Below, piece by piece: positions 1 to 6,363 of a stretch of 9,879 nucleotides of DNA (positions are counted from its first letter, which is position 1; every line of letters begins with the position of its first letter). Under the pieces are notes generated by a model that saw only the letters and a program-made list of their open reading frames with translations, had not been told where the DNA came from and searched no databases. The DNA is taken from positions 1,824 through 11,702 of the forward strand of contig QHXU01000114.1 of assembly GCA_003223065.1 (NCBI GenBank), in the 5' to 3' direction. Source of the DNA: Acidobacteriota bacterium (GTDB taxonomy: Bacteria; Acidobacteriota; Terriglobia; Bryobacterales; Bryobacteraceae). The position numbers were made by a program, and so were the translations under genes.

Positions 1-2493
1 CAATGCGGCCGCACTCGCGAAAGTGGCGGCATCGCCGGGCTGCAATCCCGCGAGCAGCGCGCGCAGTTCCTGGCCGGCCCCGTAAGCCAGTGCCGCACCG
101 ATTGCGATTCCTGCGGCGGCGAGCGCCGCTCCTTCGCGAAGGATCATTCGAAGAATATCGCTTCGCCGGGCTCCAAGCGCGATCCTGACTCCGATCTCCT
201 GGGTGCGGTTCGATACGGCGAATGACAGCAATCCATGAATACCAACCGCGGCGAGCACAAAAGCGATCACCGCAAATGACCCCAAAGCGCCGAGTTGGAC
301 GCGCCGCATCGTGGTTTCTCCGTCGACGATTTGGGTGAACGTCTGAACATCGGAGACGGGCTGCTCCGGGTCGGCCTCGTGGATGATGCGTCGCAGCGCG
401 GGCGCGAGCGCCGCCGGATCCGTGGCGGCCCGAACCGCCAGGTCCTTGGGCGAATACCACGGCCCGACGCCCTCCGCCTGCTTGTAGGGAAGATAGACCT
501 GCGGCTCGCTCGATCTCTCCAGTCCGCGGACGCGAATATCGCCCACTACGCCCACCACCGTTCGCACGTGATTTCCGAAATCCATCCGGAGCCCCATGGG
601 GTTTTGATCGGGCCAGTAACGGCGCACGAAGGATCGGCTGACAATGGCAGCGTACTGCGATTCATTCGTGTCGGATTCGGCGACATCGCGGCCCGCCAGC
701 AGAGGGATGCCCATCACCGAGAAAAATCCCGGCGTCACGAAACGCAGGCTGGCGTTCTGGCGCTGCGCCAACGGCTGGGGTTGGCCTTCGACTTCGACGG
801 GCCACACGCCTCCGCCATCCCCCATGGGAAGGAAGCTGATGTAGGCCGCGCCGGTGACGCCGGGCAGACGCCGGCTCTCAGAGAGAACATGAAGGTAGAA
901 CTGCTCTCGCGCGGTCATGCGCTCGTATTTCGGCATGGGCAGCGCGGTCCGGAGCGTCAGGACGTTTTCAGGGCGGAAGCCGGGGTTGACGGCCTGAATT
1001 CGCCACAGGGCGCGGGTCAGGAGCCCGCAGGAAACCAGCAGAACAACGGACCCCGCCACTTCGGCGACCACCAGCAGCCGGCGCAGCCTTTCTTTGCGGC
1101 CGCCCACACCGGAGCGCGAGCCTTCGCGCATGCCCTCATTCGATGCGCGCAGCGCGGGGAACACGCCAAAACCGATCCCCACCAGGATCGTGATCGAGGC
1201 GGCGAACCACAGCACGCGCATGTCGACCGAAGGAATCTCGGGGATGGGTAGATTCACAGGCACCAGCCGAGCCAGCAGAGGCAGCGACTGGCTTGCGACC
1301 AGGATGCCGAGCACTCCTCCGGCAGCGGCGAGGATCAGGCTCTCTGTTAGCATCTGGCGGACCAGCCGCTCGCGTCCCGCTCCCATCGCCGCACGCACGG
1401 CGAGTTCTTTACGGCGCGCCAGCGCGCGGGCGAGCAGCAGGTTCGCCAGGTTCATGCACGCCACCACCAGGACGCATGCAGATGCCCACAGCAGGACTCG
1501 CAGCATCATGCGGGCCTGGCCCGGAATGTCGTCGTGCAAAGCCCGGATGCTAATGCCGACGCGCGCCAGCTCCTTCGGGTAGGCCTGCTGCAGCTGGGCG
1601 GCAATCGTACTCAGTTCCGCTCCCGCCTCTTCGATGGAAACTCCGTGGCGCAGCCGGGCAATACCGTACAGAAACGTGTCCGTGCGGTCCTCGAAATCGC
1701 GCGGCGCGAAGCGCATGGCGGTCCAGAGCTGGGCATTCCGTCTGGGGAAATAAAAAACGGGCGGCATTACTCCGATGACGGTGTACGGCTGGTTGTCCAG
1801 AACCACTTTCCGGCCAAGAACGGAGGCATCTCCGGCGAATTCCCGCTGCCACAGCCCGAAGCTCAGCACCACCGCGCCGGGAGCGTTTTCACGGTCGTCC
1901 TCGGCGGTGAAAAAGCGGCCGATCACCGGGTTGATGCCAAGGATGGGAAAAATCTCGGCACTGACGGAAGCGCCGTCGATGCGTTCCGGCTCGCCCTGGC
2001 CCACAAGGTTTGCCGAGAGTCCCCGGTACACACCCATCGCATCGAAGGAAGTCGACATCCGCTTCCAATCGCGATAATTCGCCGGCGAAACGTCGAAGTA
2101 CCGGATCCCGGCAAAAGAATGATCCTCGAACAGCTTGACCAGGCGATCCTGATCCGCGAAGGGGAGCGGTCGAAGCAGGACGTGATCGACCATGGTGAAC
2201 GCGGCAGTGGTCGCGCCAATGCCCAGGGCGGCCACGGCGATCGCAGTGAACGTGAATCCCGGTGAGCGCCGAAGCGTCCGGGCAGTATAGCGAAGGTCCT
2301 GAGACAGAATATCGGCATGCACGCGAACGGCGTTTAAGAATACGTCGAATACAACTTCAACCCACAGCGCGAATACCAGAAGTGCGCTCGATGCATTCCT
2401 CCGGCGCTGCTCGAATATTGCGCACATTTCTTCGCCGTATTCGGCACGGAAGGAAGCGGGATACGCGAGGAGCAACGCCCGGTAAAGACGCAT
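1..2493 (-). CDS. ADOP-family ABC transporter permease (MacB/FtsX type), C-terminus cut by window edge
   Basis: An inner-membrane permease of the acidobacterial duplicated orphan permease group, built like MacB but doubled and without its own ATPase gene. The frame is open for 831 codons from ATG 2493 to base 1; the family's last few dozen residues lie outside. Residues 1-31 (MRLYRALLLAYPASFRAEYGEEM) are the family's N-terminal signature. A first membrane segment follows at about 36-52, then the motif QDLRYTARTLRRSPGF (65-80), transmembrane helix ~81-100, and LLRPLPF (106-112). The first periplasmic MacB_PCD-like domain spans about 112-325 and the first FtsX domain about 330-450 (NLANLLLARALARRKELAVR). 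A second periplasmic domain and second FtsX domain follow, with helix ~733-757 and NRTQEIGVRIALGARRSDI from 762. A GGGAGGG ribosome site (2499-2505) sits 5 nt before the start, inside the end of padR. The substrate is unknown; the ATPase partner must be encoded elsewhere. The family call is firm, the role is not. Confidence 0.93.
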   Translation of the reverse strand, partial: MRLYRALLLAYPASFRAEYGEEMCAIFEQRRRNASSALLVFALWVEVVFDVFLNAVRVHADILSQDLRYTARTLRRSPGFTFTAIAVAALGIGATTAAFTMVDHVLLRPLPFADQDRLVKLFEDHSFAGIRYFDVSPANYRDWKRMSTSFDAMGVYRGLSANLVGQGEPERIDGASVSAEIFPILGINPVIGRFFTAEDDRENAPGAVVLSFGLWQREFAGDASVLGRKVVLDNQPYTVIGVMPPVFYFPRRNAQLWTAMRFAPRDFEDRTDTFLYGIARLRHGVSIEEAGAELSTIAAQLQQAYPKELARVGISIRALHDDIPGQARMMLRVLLWASACVLVVACMNLANLLLARALARRKELAVRAAMGAGRERLVRQMLTESLILAAAGGVLGILVASQSLPLLARLVPVNLPIPEIPSVDMRVLWFAASITILVGIGFGVFPALRASNEGMREGSRSGVGGRKERLRRLLVVAEVAGSVVLLVSCGLLTRALWRIQAVNPGFRPENVLTLRTALPMPKYERMTAREQFYLHVLSESRRLPGVTGAAYISFLPMGDGGGVWPVEVEGQPQPLAQRQNASLRFVTPGFFSVMGIPLLAGRDVAESDTNESQYAAIVSRSFVRRYWPDQNPMGLRMDFGNHVRTVVGVVGDIRVRGLERSSEPQVYLPYKQAEGVGPWYSPKDLAVRAATDPAALAPALRRIIHEADPEQPVSDVQTFTQIVDGETTMRRVQLGALGSFAVIAFVLAAVGIHGLLSFAVSNRTQEIGVRIALGARRSDILRMILREGAALAAAGIAIGAALAYGAGQELRALLAGLQPGDAATFASAAAL

Positions 2494-2853
2494 TTACGCC
2501 CTCCCGGCGGCGAATCCGCTTTCACGAGCCAGTCTGACCAGTTGCGTCAGCCGCCGCGCCTCGGCACGGGCGACGGCTTCGCCGTAGGGCGTGATCCGGT
2601 AATAGCGGCGGCGCTCATCGTCTTCTTCCGGGCTGGGGCGCTCGCGCGTCTCCACCAGTAGCCCCTGCTCGAGCATCCGCTGGATGGAGCGGTACAGAGT
2701 GCCGGCGCTAAGCTTCAACTCGCCGCCGGTGCGCGCCGCGACGTTCTGGATGATGGCGTAGCCGTGCCGGTCCTGTTCCGCTAGCGATAGCAGAATGTGA
2801 AATGTCGCCGGCGGAAGCGGAAGTAGCGACGTGGGAACGGGAAGCTCCTTCAT
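2494..2853 (-). CDS. PadR-family transcriptional regulator
   Basis: A 119-residue winged-helix DNA-binding repressor of the PadR family. The wHTH fills residues ~14-91, with the motifs HGYAI (30-34), the recognition-helix segment GTLYRSIQRM (51-60) and the wing RRRYYRITPYG (81-91). A short helical tail (92-115) is the probable dimerisation part; the length is normal for the small (~110 aa) subclass. Its TAA stop (2496-2494) touches the permease ATG (2493-2491), so the two are one transcript and the permease is the likely target. ATG 2853 is chosen because a TATAAT lies just 7 nt upstream; longer in-frame starts (for example a GTG near 2871) would have to overlap that hexamer. No Shine-Dalgarno is visible. 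The inducing ligand is unknown. Confidence 0.93.
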   Translation of the reverse strand: MKELPVPTSLLPLPPATFHILLSLAEQDRHGYAIIQNVAARTGGELKLSAGTLYRSIQRMLEQGLLVETRERPSPEEDDERRRYYRITPYGEAVARAEARRLTQLVRLARESGFAAGRA

Positions 2854-2860
2854 GGGATCA

Positions 2861-2866
2861 ATTATA
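2861..2866 (-). promoter_or_regulatory. Probable -10 hexamer (TATAAT) of padR-permease
   Basis: A perfect TATAAT reads on the minus strand 7 nt before the padR ATG, so transcription would begin at or next to the start codon and give a leaderless or nearly leaderless mRNA. This agrees with the absence of a ribosome site. No good -35 is seen (CACTAC at 17 bp). The promoter call is inferred from the sequence only. Confidence 0.5.
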
Positions 2867-2881
2867 ACCACACTGGATATA
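2863..2881. promoter_or_regulatory. Candidate PadR operator (19-bp imperfect palindrome)
   Basis: On the plus strand the arms are TATAACCA (2863-2870) and TGGATATA (2874-2881) around CAC; 7 of 8 positions pair. The dyad covers most of the TATAAT hexamer, the position expected for an autorepressor site. PadR proteins bind dyads of roughly this size, often over their own promoter; that this one is bound by this PadR is inference. Confidence 0.5.
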
Positions 2882-2933
2882 TTGTAGTGAGGCACGGCGG
2901 GCACGGTGCCGCAGCCGAGGTGGCCAATTTCGT

Positions 2934-3686
2934 CTAACGAACGGTCACATCGAGTAGCGCCACCCAATACTGCACGGATTGAAGAGTGAAACCCGCCAGA
3001 ATCAGGCCAACGCCGAAAACACCCATCCGTCTTTCGGGTACGTGATCCGCCGTCCATTCGATGAAGGGAGTGAAGGAGCCGGCGATTGCAGTGACCACAC
3101 CGATGGCGAGTCCCGCTTTCAGTCCGACTGCCATCGCGTGCTCCCGCTCGTGCGCGGCCAGGCTGCTGACATAGCCGGTAGCCGTGTAGCCGATCGTGCG
3201 ATTCGCTGCGGCCAACAAAAGCACCCGGCTCAAACGCGGGCGGGTAGCGGGTCTGTAGTCGAGGGTCGGCCGGATACCCAGCCGGTAAGCGACCGCCTGG
3301 CCGGCCGTGCTCAAGGCGCCGAAGGTGATGCCGAACCGCGCGCCGAATAAATATGACGCGCCCAAACCGAAGCCGCACCCGCGAATCGCGCTCATCACCG
3401 TATCCAGCCAGAACCCGGGCCGCGGTTCGTTCCGGGAAGCGCGCGAATACTCCCAGGCGAGCGTGATGCCATGCGCAACACCGCTCGCCAGGCCGAACAC
3501 GGGCCCCAGCGCGAGGCCGTAGCCGGTTCCAAAGAGTGTCCCGTAAGTGACCGCGCGCGTCAGGGTCCGCAAAGGTCCGTGTTCTCCACCCAGCAGATCG
3601 TAGGCGAGATACAAGGCTCCCAGCACGTCCAGCGAGGTGCCGATGATGCTGGTCAATGCGAGTGCGTGTTTGTCGATAGTCATCAT
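2934..3686 (-). CDS. Multi-pass membrane protein of unknown function
   Basis: A 250-residue, Gly/Ala-rich hydrophobic protein with about six or seven predicted membrane segments (roughly 10-31, 43-75, 94-137, 155-176, 185-208, 221-245). The loops carry charged patches such as SRASRNEPRP (81-90) and AHEREHA (178-184). Many small residues (GYGLALGPVFGLASGV, 55-70) suggest tight helix packing, as in channels or small transporters, but I recognise no family. The first ATG of ATGATG (3686) is preferred: it overlaps the upstream hydrolase stop as ATGA, and GTGAGG lies about 5 nt before it. The overlap implies translational coupling with that hydrolase. PadR follows 80 bp downstream behind its own probable promoter, so the operon may end here. 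Coding status is well supported; the function is not. Confidence 0.8.
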   Translation of the reverse strand: MMTIDKHALALTSIIGTSLDVLGALYLAYDLLGGEHGPLRTLTRAVTYGTLFGTGYGLALGPVFGLASGVAHGITLAWEYSRASRNEPRPGFWLDTVMSAIRGCGFGLGASYLFGARFGITFGALSTAGQAVAYRLGIRPTLDYRPATRPRLSRVLLLAAANRTIGYTATGYVSSLAAHEREHAMAVGLKAGLAIGVVTAIAGSFTPFIEWTADHVPERRMGVFGVGLILAGFTLQSVQYWVALLDVTVR

Positions 3687-4636
3687 GCAAGCCTCACGGA
3701 CTGGCCGTTGTTCAGCACCAGGAACGAATCGTCCGGAGAGCACTCGCAGAGGCGCTTCTTCGGCGTGTCGATGCCTTCATCGCCAAGTTGGAACGTTCCG
3801 TGGTGGATCGCGATGCTGGTTTCGGCGCCCAGGATCTGATGTGCTCTGACAGCTTCATCAGGAGCCATATGCACCGGCGACATGAACCAGCGCGGCTGGT
3901 ACGCTCCGATCGGCAACAGGGCCAGGCGCGGCGCGCCAAATCGTTCGCGGATCTGGGCGAAATGATTGCCAAAACCGGTGTCTCCCGCGAAATAGACGAC
4001 CCGGCCCGCCGCCTCGATGACATACCCGCACCACAGAGTCCGATTGCGGTCGAACAATGCCCGGGCCGAAAAATGCAACGCCGGCACGCTGTGAATGGTG
4101 CCTCGGACGAGTGCCAGTGATTCGCCCCAATCGAGTTCGTGGACCGGACCGATGCGATGGGATCGCAGCAGCCGGGCGACGCCGGCCGGAACGATGAATT
4201 GGGATTGTTCACGGTCCGCCAACCCGCGCAAGCTGGCAAGATCGAGATGATCGTAATGATTGTGGCTAACGAGCACGGTGTCTATCCGGGGAAGATCCTC
4301 CCACCGCACTCCCGGCATCCGGCGGCGCCGCGGGCCGGCCCAGGTAACCGGACTTGCTCGCCAGGACCAGATCGGATCGGTCAGAATGTTGATTCCTATT
4401 TGCTGGACGAGCAGCGTGGAATGGTTGATCAGCGTAACCCGCAGTTCATTGTCTTCAACGCTTGACGGCTGTTTCGATGGCTCAACGTCGGAAATGAAGC
4501 GGGCGGATGGTTCCGGCCGGCTGGCGAGCTTCCATCGCAGGACATCGAGAAAGCCGCGCGCCTGAGGCGCGTCCGGATTGAAGAAGCGCTTCCCGTCAAA
4601 ATGCCTCGGAAACGGCGTTGAGCCGGCATGCTGCAC
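3683..4636 (-). CDS. NAPE-PLD-like metallo-beta-lactamase-fold hydrolase
   Basis: A 317-residue cytoplasmic metallohydrolase of the Lactamase_B_2 group, closest in pattern to N-acyl-phosphatidylethanolamine phospholipase D (animal enzymes ~390 aa) and its bacterial relatives. The N-terminus has HFDGKRFFNP (12-21). The fold begins near 65 (LRVTLINHSTLLVQQ), with LTDPIWSWRASP at 85-96. Metal ligands are visible: SHNHYDHLD (H125, H127, D129, H130), the PALHFSAR motif (185-192, H188), FAGDTGFG (D219) and IAIHHGTF (H278/H279). MSPVHMAPDEAVRAH (252-266) also matches the NAPE-PLD pattern. All expected ligands are present, so the protein should be active. GTG 4636 is the only early in-frame start (a TGA precedes it three codons upstream); its ribosome site is weak. 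It overlaps the membrane-protein gene by 4 bp. A phospholipid substrate is plausible but unproven; other phosphoesters or lactones are possible. Confidence 0.9.
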   Translation of the reverse strand: MQHAGSTPFPRHFDGKRFFNPDAPQARGFLDVLRWKLASRPEPSARFISDVEPSKQPSSVEDNELRVTLINHSTLLVQQIGINILTDPIWSWRASPVTWAGPRRRRMPGVRWEDLPRIDTVLVSHNHYDHLDLASLRGLADREQSQFIVPAGVARLLRSHRIGPVHELDWGESLALVRGTIHSVPALHFSARALFDRNRTLWCGYVIEAAGRVVYFAGDTGFGNHFAQIRERFGAPRLALLPIGAYQPRWFMSPVHMAPDEAVRAHQILGAETSIAIHHGTFQLGDEGIDTPKKRLCECSPDDSFLVLNNGQSVRLA

Positions 4637-4781
4637 GAGTCTTCATTTACTCACAGTTTTCAGTTGATCTTCAGCCTTGAAGCTGCCATCCTTGTGAACC
4701 CGCGGCTGCAAAAAGCCTTGTAACGGGGACACCCTCTCACGACTCTCTAACTTACAAGATCAGACGGGAGGTACACGGAGG

Positions 4782-4997
4782 ATGCCGACCATGGAGGAGG
4801 TGAAAAACCGGCGTGACGCCGCTCTTCAAAACTGGAGGCGCGAACTGCTGTTGCTGAATAACCTGCCGCCCAACTCGCCTCAATGGAAGAAACAACAGAA
4901 CGTTGTACAGGCTGCACGAGCTCATTACGATAAGGCCTCTGCGGAGTATCTGGACCTGCTCGCCGGCACTGAGTCACCTAAACAAGAGGATTCGTAG
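4782..4997 (+). CDS. Small charged helical protein, function unknown
   Basis: A 71-residue soluble protein, rich in Lys, Arg, Glu and Gln, with no signal peptide and no Cys. Two helices are likely: about 4-27 (EEVKNRRDAALQNWRRELLL) and 35-62 (QWKKQQNVVQAARAHYDKAS), separated by the turn NNLPPNSP, giving a helical hairpin. The composition looks like a genuine small protein; the antisense frame does not. Two starts compete. ATG 4782 has GGGAGG 10 nt upstream (4766-4771) but GGAGG touching it. ATG 4791 has that GGAGG (4777-4781) at 9 nt, giving a 68-residue form. The gene is divergent from the hydrolase at 4636. No family recognised. Confidence 0.65.
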   Translation: MPTMEEVKNRRDAALQNWRRELLLLNNLPPNSPQWKKQQNVVQAARAHYDKASAEYLDLLAGTESPKQEDS

Positions 4998-5023
4998 ACG
5001 ACGCGACCACTCCTCCCCGCACC

Positions 5024-5047
5024 GTGCGAGCGCACATCGTTGTGCGC
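5024..5047 (+). repeat. Two mutually exclusive hairpins sharing one arm
   Basis: GTGCG (5024-5028) can pair with CGCAC (5031-5035) across a 2-nt gap, which is too short for a full hairpin without losing its inner pairs. GCGCAC (5030-5035) can pair perfectly with GTGCGC (5042-5047) over a 6-nt loop. The second is the better structure. It lies 32 nt after the stop of the small gene at 4782-4997 with no T-run behind it, so it could be a weak terminator, an RNA-stabilising stem or chance in GC-rich DNA. Confidence 0.35.
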
Positions 5048-5204
5048 GGGCGTCTCAGGCGTTAGTATGAATGTGAAAGTGGCGGAGGGCCTCATTCCTC
5101 AAACTCCAATCCTTCCTCCACGCGATCTTCGCGGCGCGCTCGCGCCCGCAAGAATCCCGGCTCCGGCTGCAGCGGGTGTTTTTCAGCCCATTTGTGGAGG
5201 ACGG

Positions 5205-5222
5205 ATGAACTTGCATGAGTGA
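5205..5222 (+). promoter_or_regulatory. Possible 5-codon leader ORF (MNLHE) overlapping the next start
   Basis: ATG 5205 follows GGAGG (5196-5200) at an ideal 4-nt spacing and encodes only Met-Asn-Leu-His-Glu before TGA 5220-5222. The start of the 74-residue gene (5215) lies inside it in another frame, so a ribosome stopping at 5222 could restart a few bases back. The same frame is also open upstream to 5040, so the short form could be the tail of a longer reading frame. Confidence 0.3.
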
Positions 5223-5439
5223 TCAGTTGCGCGTGGTGGTGAAACGGTTCTCGGCCCGGAGATATAACCGTGAAGAGCGGGAACTGTTTCAGCCGGGGGA
5301 TCGGCTCCTGGTATTGCAGCGTGAGGGAGCCTGCGTCATCTTCGTGCGGGAATCAGATCGGACACGCGCTCATCGCTACATGGCTCTCTCGGGATCGTTC
5401 GATGCGAACGCGGCGCGTGCAACCGGCACAGCCAAATGA
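5215..5439 (+). CDS. Small basic protein, possible beta-barrel, function unknown
   Basis: A 74-residue protein whose core (VVVKRFSARRYNREERELF, then PGDRLLVLQREGACVIFVRES) alternates charged and hydrophobic residues. This suggests a small beta-sheet or SH3-like barrel. It has a basic N-terminal third and a disordered Ala/Thr tail, one Cys (in EGACVIF), and no signal peptide or membrane segment. The best ribosome site, GGAGG (5196-5200), is 14 nt from ATG 5215, longer than usual, and sits 4 nt before another ATG (5205) that opens a 5-codon frame ending TGA at 5222. Translation may therefore reach this gene by coupling. No family recognised; coding status is likely but not certain. Confidence 0.55.
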   Translation: MSDQLRVVVKRFSARRYNREERELFQPGDRLLVLQREGACVIFVRESDRTRAHRYMALSGSFDANAARATGTAK

Positions 5440-5507
5440 ATTGACCCTCGTATCCCAAGGAGTGCTCAACCACAGGCTTGAATGCATCCATGTGACTAAG
5501 AAGGATA

Positions 5508-5538
5508 GGAGCCGGGCCCTGTCGCGCGATCCAGCTCC
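5508..5538. terminator. Weak candidate bidirectional terminator between convergent genes
   Basis: GGAGCCGG (5508-5515) and CCAGCTCC (5531-5538) pair as 8 bp with one G-U wobble, around a 15-nt loop that contains the palindrome TCGCGCGA. It lies between the stops of the plus gene ending at 5439 and the minus gene ending at 5572. There is no strong T-run on either side (minus side: tatccttctta). The rest of 5440-5571 shows nothing else. Confidence 0.25.
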
Positions 5539-5571
5539 AGAATCTCGCAGTCGCTCTTACTCGGCCGGAAA

Positions 5572-6216
5572 TCAGTCCTTCTTGCTTAGCTCTGCCGCAT
5601 CAAACCGCAGCGGCCCATGGTCGTCGGGGGCGTTGCTGGTGTTCAAGACTTGAATGCCTGCAGTGTGGTCGCCATTGAAGGGAGTGACGGTGCTGGGGCA
5701 ACCAGCCTTGCCAGCGTCTTCCGAAGAGTCAAACCAGATGCCGAGGTGGAACATGTGCACCGGAGCGAATATCGGGTTCAGGCTGGCGTCCGGGAACGCT
5801 CCAGTGGCATGCACGACCGGCGCCGCTCCGCTGCCCACGGCGTGGGCGAACGTCTCGTCGCTGAATATGCCCGTGAACCGGCTGCTGCCTCGCCCGCGTT
5901 TGTCCGTCTCGATGTCACCCTGATACCAGGCAACGCCAAACGGCGCTTTGGGGAGTTGAAGCACGAAGACGGTGAAGGGAGTGTTGGCGGGAAGGCCCTG
6001 CACCGATACGTCCATGTTCTGGTTAGGGCCGTTTGGGCTGATCCGCACAGTGGCGCTCGCATTGGGCAGGCATCCCTTCGCCCCACCTGAGACCACCATT
6101 TTGAATGTGACGCCGTCGTCGTCACTGTCTTTGTCTTTCCGCTCCGCCGTGAGCGGGGAAATGGTCAACATGCTGATGGCGGTTGGTACCGCCAGAATCG
6201 CTAATCGCTTAAACAT
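5572..6216 (-). CDS. Exported protein of unknown function
   Basis: A 214-residue secreted or periplasmic protein. Residues 1-24 form a signal peptide (MFKR, hydrophobic stretch AILAVPTAISMLTIS, cleavage near LTA|E), followed by a very acidic/basic linker ERKDKDSDDDG (25-35). The mature part is beta-rich: TVRISPNGPNQNMDVSVQGL (56-75), TPFTVFVLQLP (79-89), GVAWYQGDIETDKRGRGSSR (94-113) and APVHMFHLGIWFDSSEDAG (151-169). Cys49 and Cys173 are its only cysteines and could form a disulfide. The His cluster H154/H157 in HMFHLGIWF is a possible metal site, but no known enzyme motif is complete. The start is well fixed by AAGGAG (6226-6231) 9 nt upstream. The 147 bp before it separate it from the HPr-kinase-like gene and could hold a promoter, though none is clear. 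Confidence 0.85.
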   Translation of the reverse strand: MFKRLAILAVPTAISMLTISPLTAERKDKDSDDDGVTFKMVVSGGAKGCLPNASATVRISPNGPNQNMDVSVQGLPANTPFTVFVLQLPKAPFGVAWYQGDIETDKRGRGSSRFTGIFSDETFAHAVGSGAAPVVHATGAFPDASLNPIFAPVHMFHLGIWFDSSEDAGKAGCPSTVTPFNGDHTAGIQVLNTSNAPDDHGPLRFDAAELSKKD

Positions 6217-6225
6217 TGTCTTTTT

Positions 6226-6231
6226 CTCCTT
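6226..6231 (-). promoter_or_regulatory. Ribosome binding site AAGGAG of the exported protein
   Basis: AAGGAG on the minus strand, 9 nt before ATG 6216. It is one of the clearest Shine-Dalgarno sequences in the window and fixes this start. Confidence 0.75.
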
Positions 6232-6363
6232 GAAGGTTATTTGAGGGTGTTACCCACAAGGCGAGAATAAACTTCAAGGGCGTGAGAAGTCGTACAGACG
6301 CCGTAAAGAATCTGTAAATCGCGGCGTTACTCGGGAAGCGCTCTTATGACAGGGAGTGAGGAG

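Noticed and set aside
295..1251. 318-codon plus-strand open frame
   Set aside because: It lies antisense to the permease, which has full family motifs across this stretch; the plus product is low-complexity Arg/His/Gly-rich, as GC-rich antisense frames are.
2494..3690. 398-codon minus frame running from padR through the membrane-protein region
   Set aside because: Only its last 119 codons (PadR) look like protein. The upstream part is a shadow of the membrane-protein gene, and the padR promoter lies inside it.
4718..4743. ECF-sigma-like promoter (GTAAC, 15 bp, CGAC) before the small gene at 4782
   Set aside because: Such short matches are common in GC-rich DNA and no ECF sigma gene is nearby.
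4747..4977. 76-codon minus frame opposite the small plus gene
   Set aside because: Composition is shadow-like (Ser/Arg/Pro), whereas the plus frame has helical-protein composition and ribosome sites.
5040..5222. 60-codon plus frame from a TTG
   Set aside because: No ribosome site at the TTG or at the internal ATG 5067, Pro/Ala-rich low complexity, and the start lies inside the hairpin; kept only as a possible 5-codon leader.
6317..6350. Pho-box-like CTGTCAT on the minus strand before the exported protein
   Set aside because: Only one half-site is present; the second repeat does not match.
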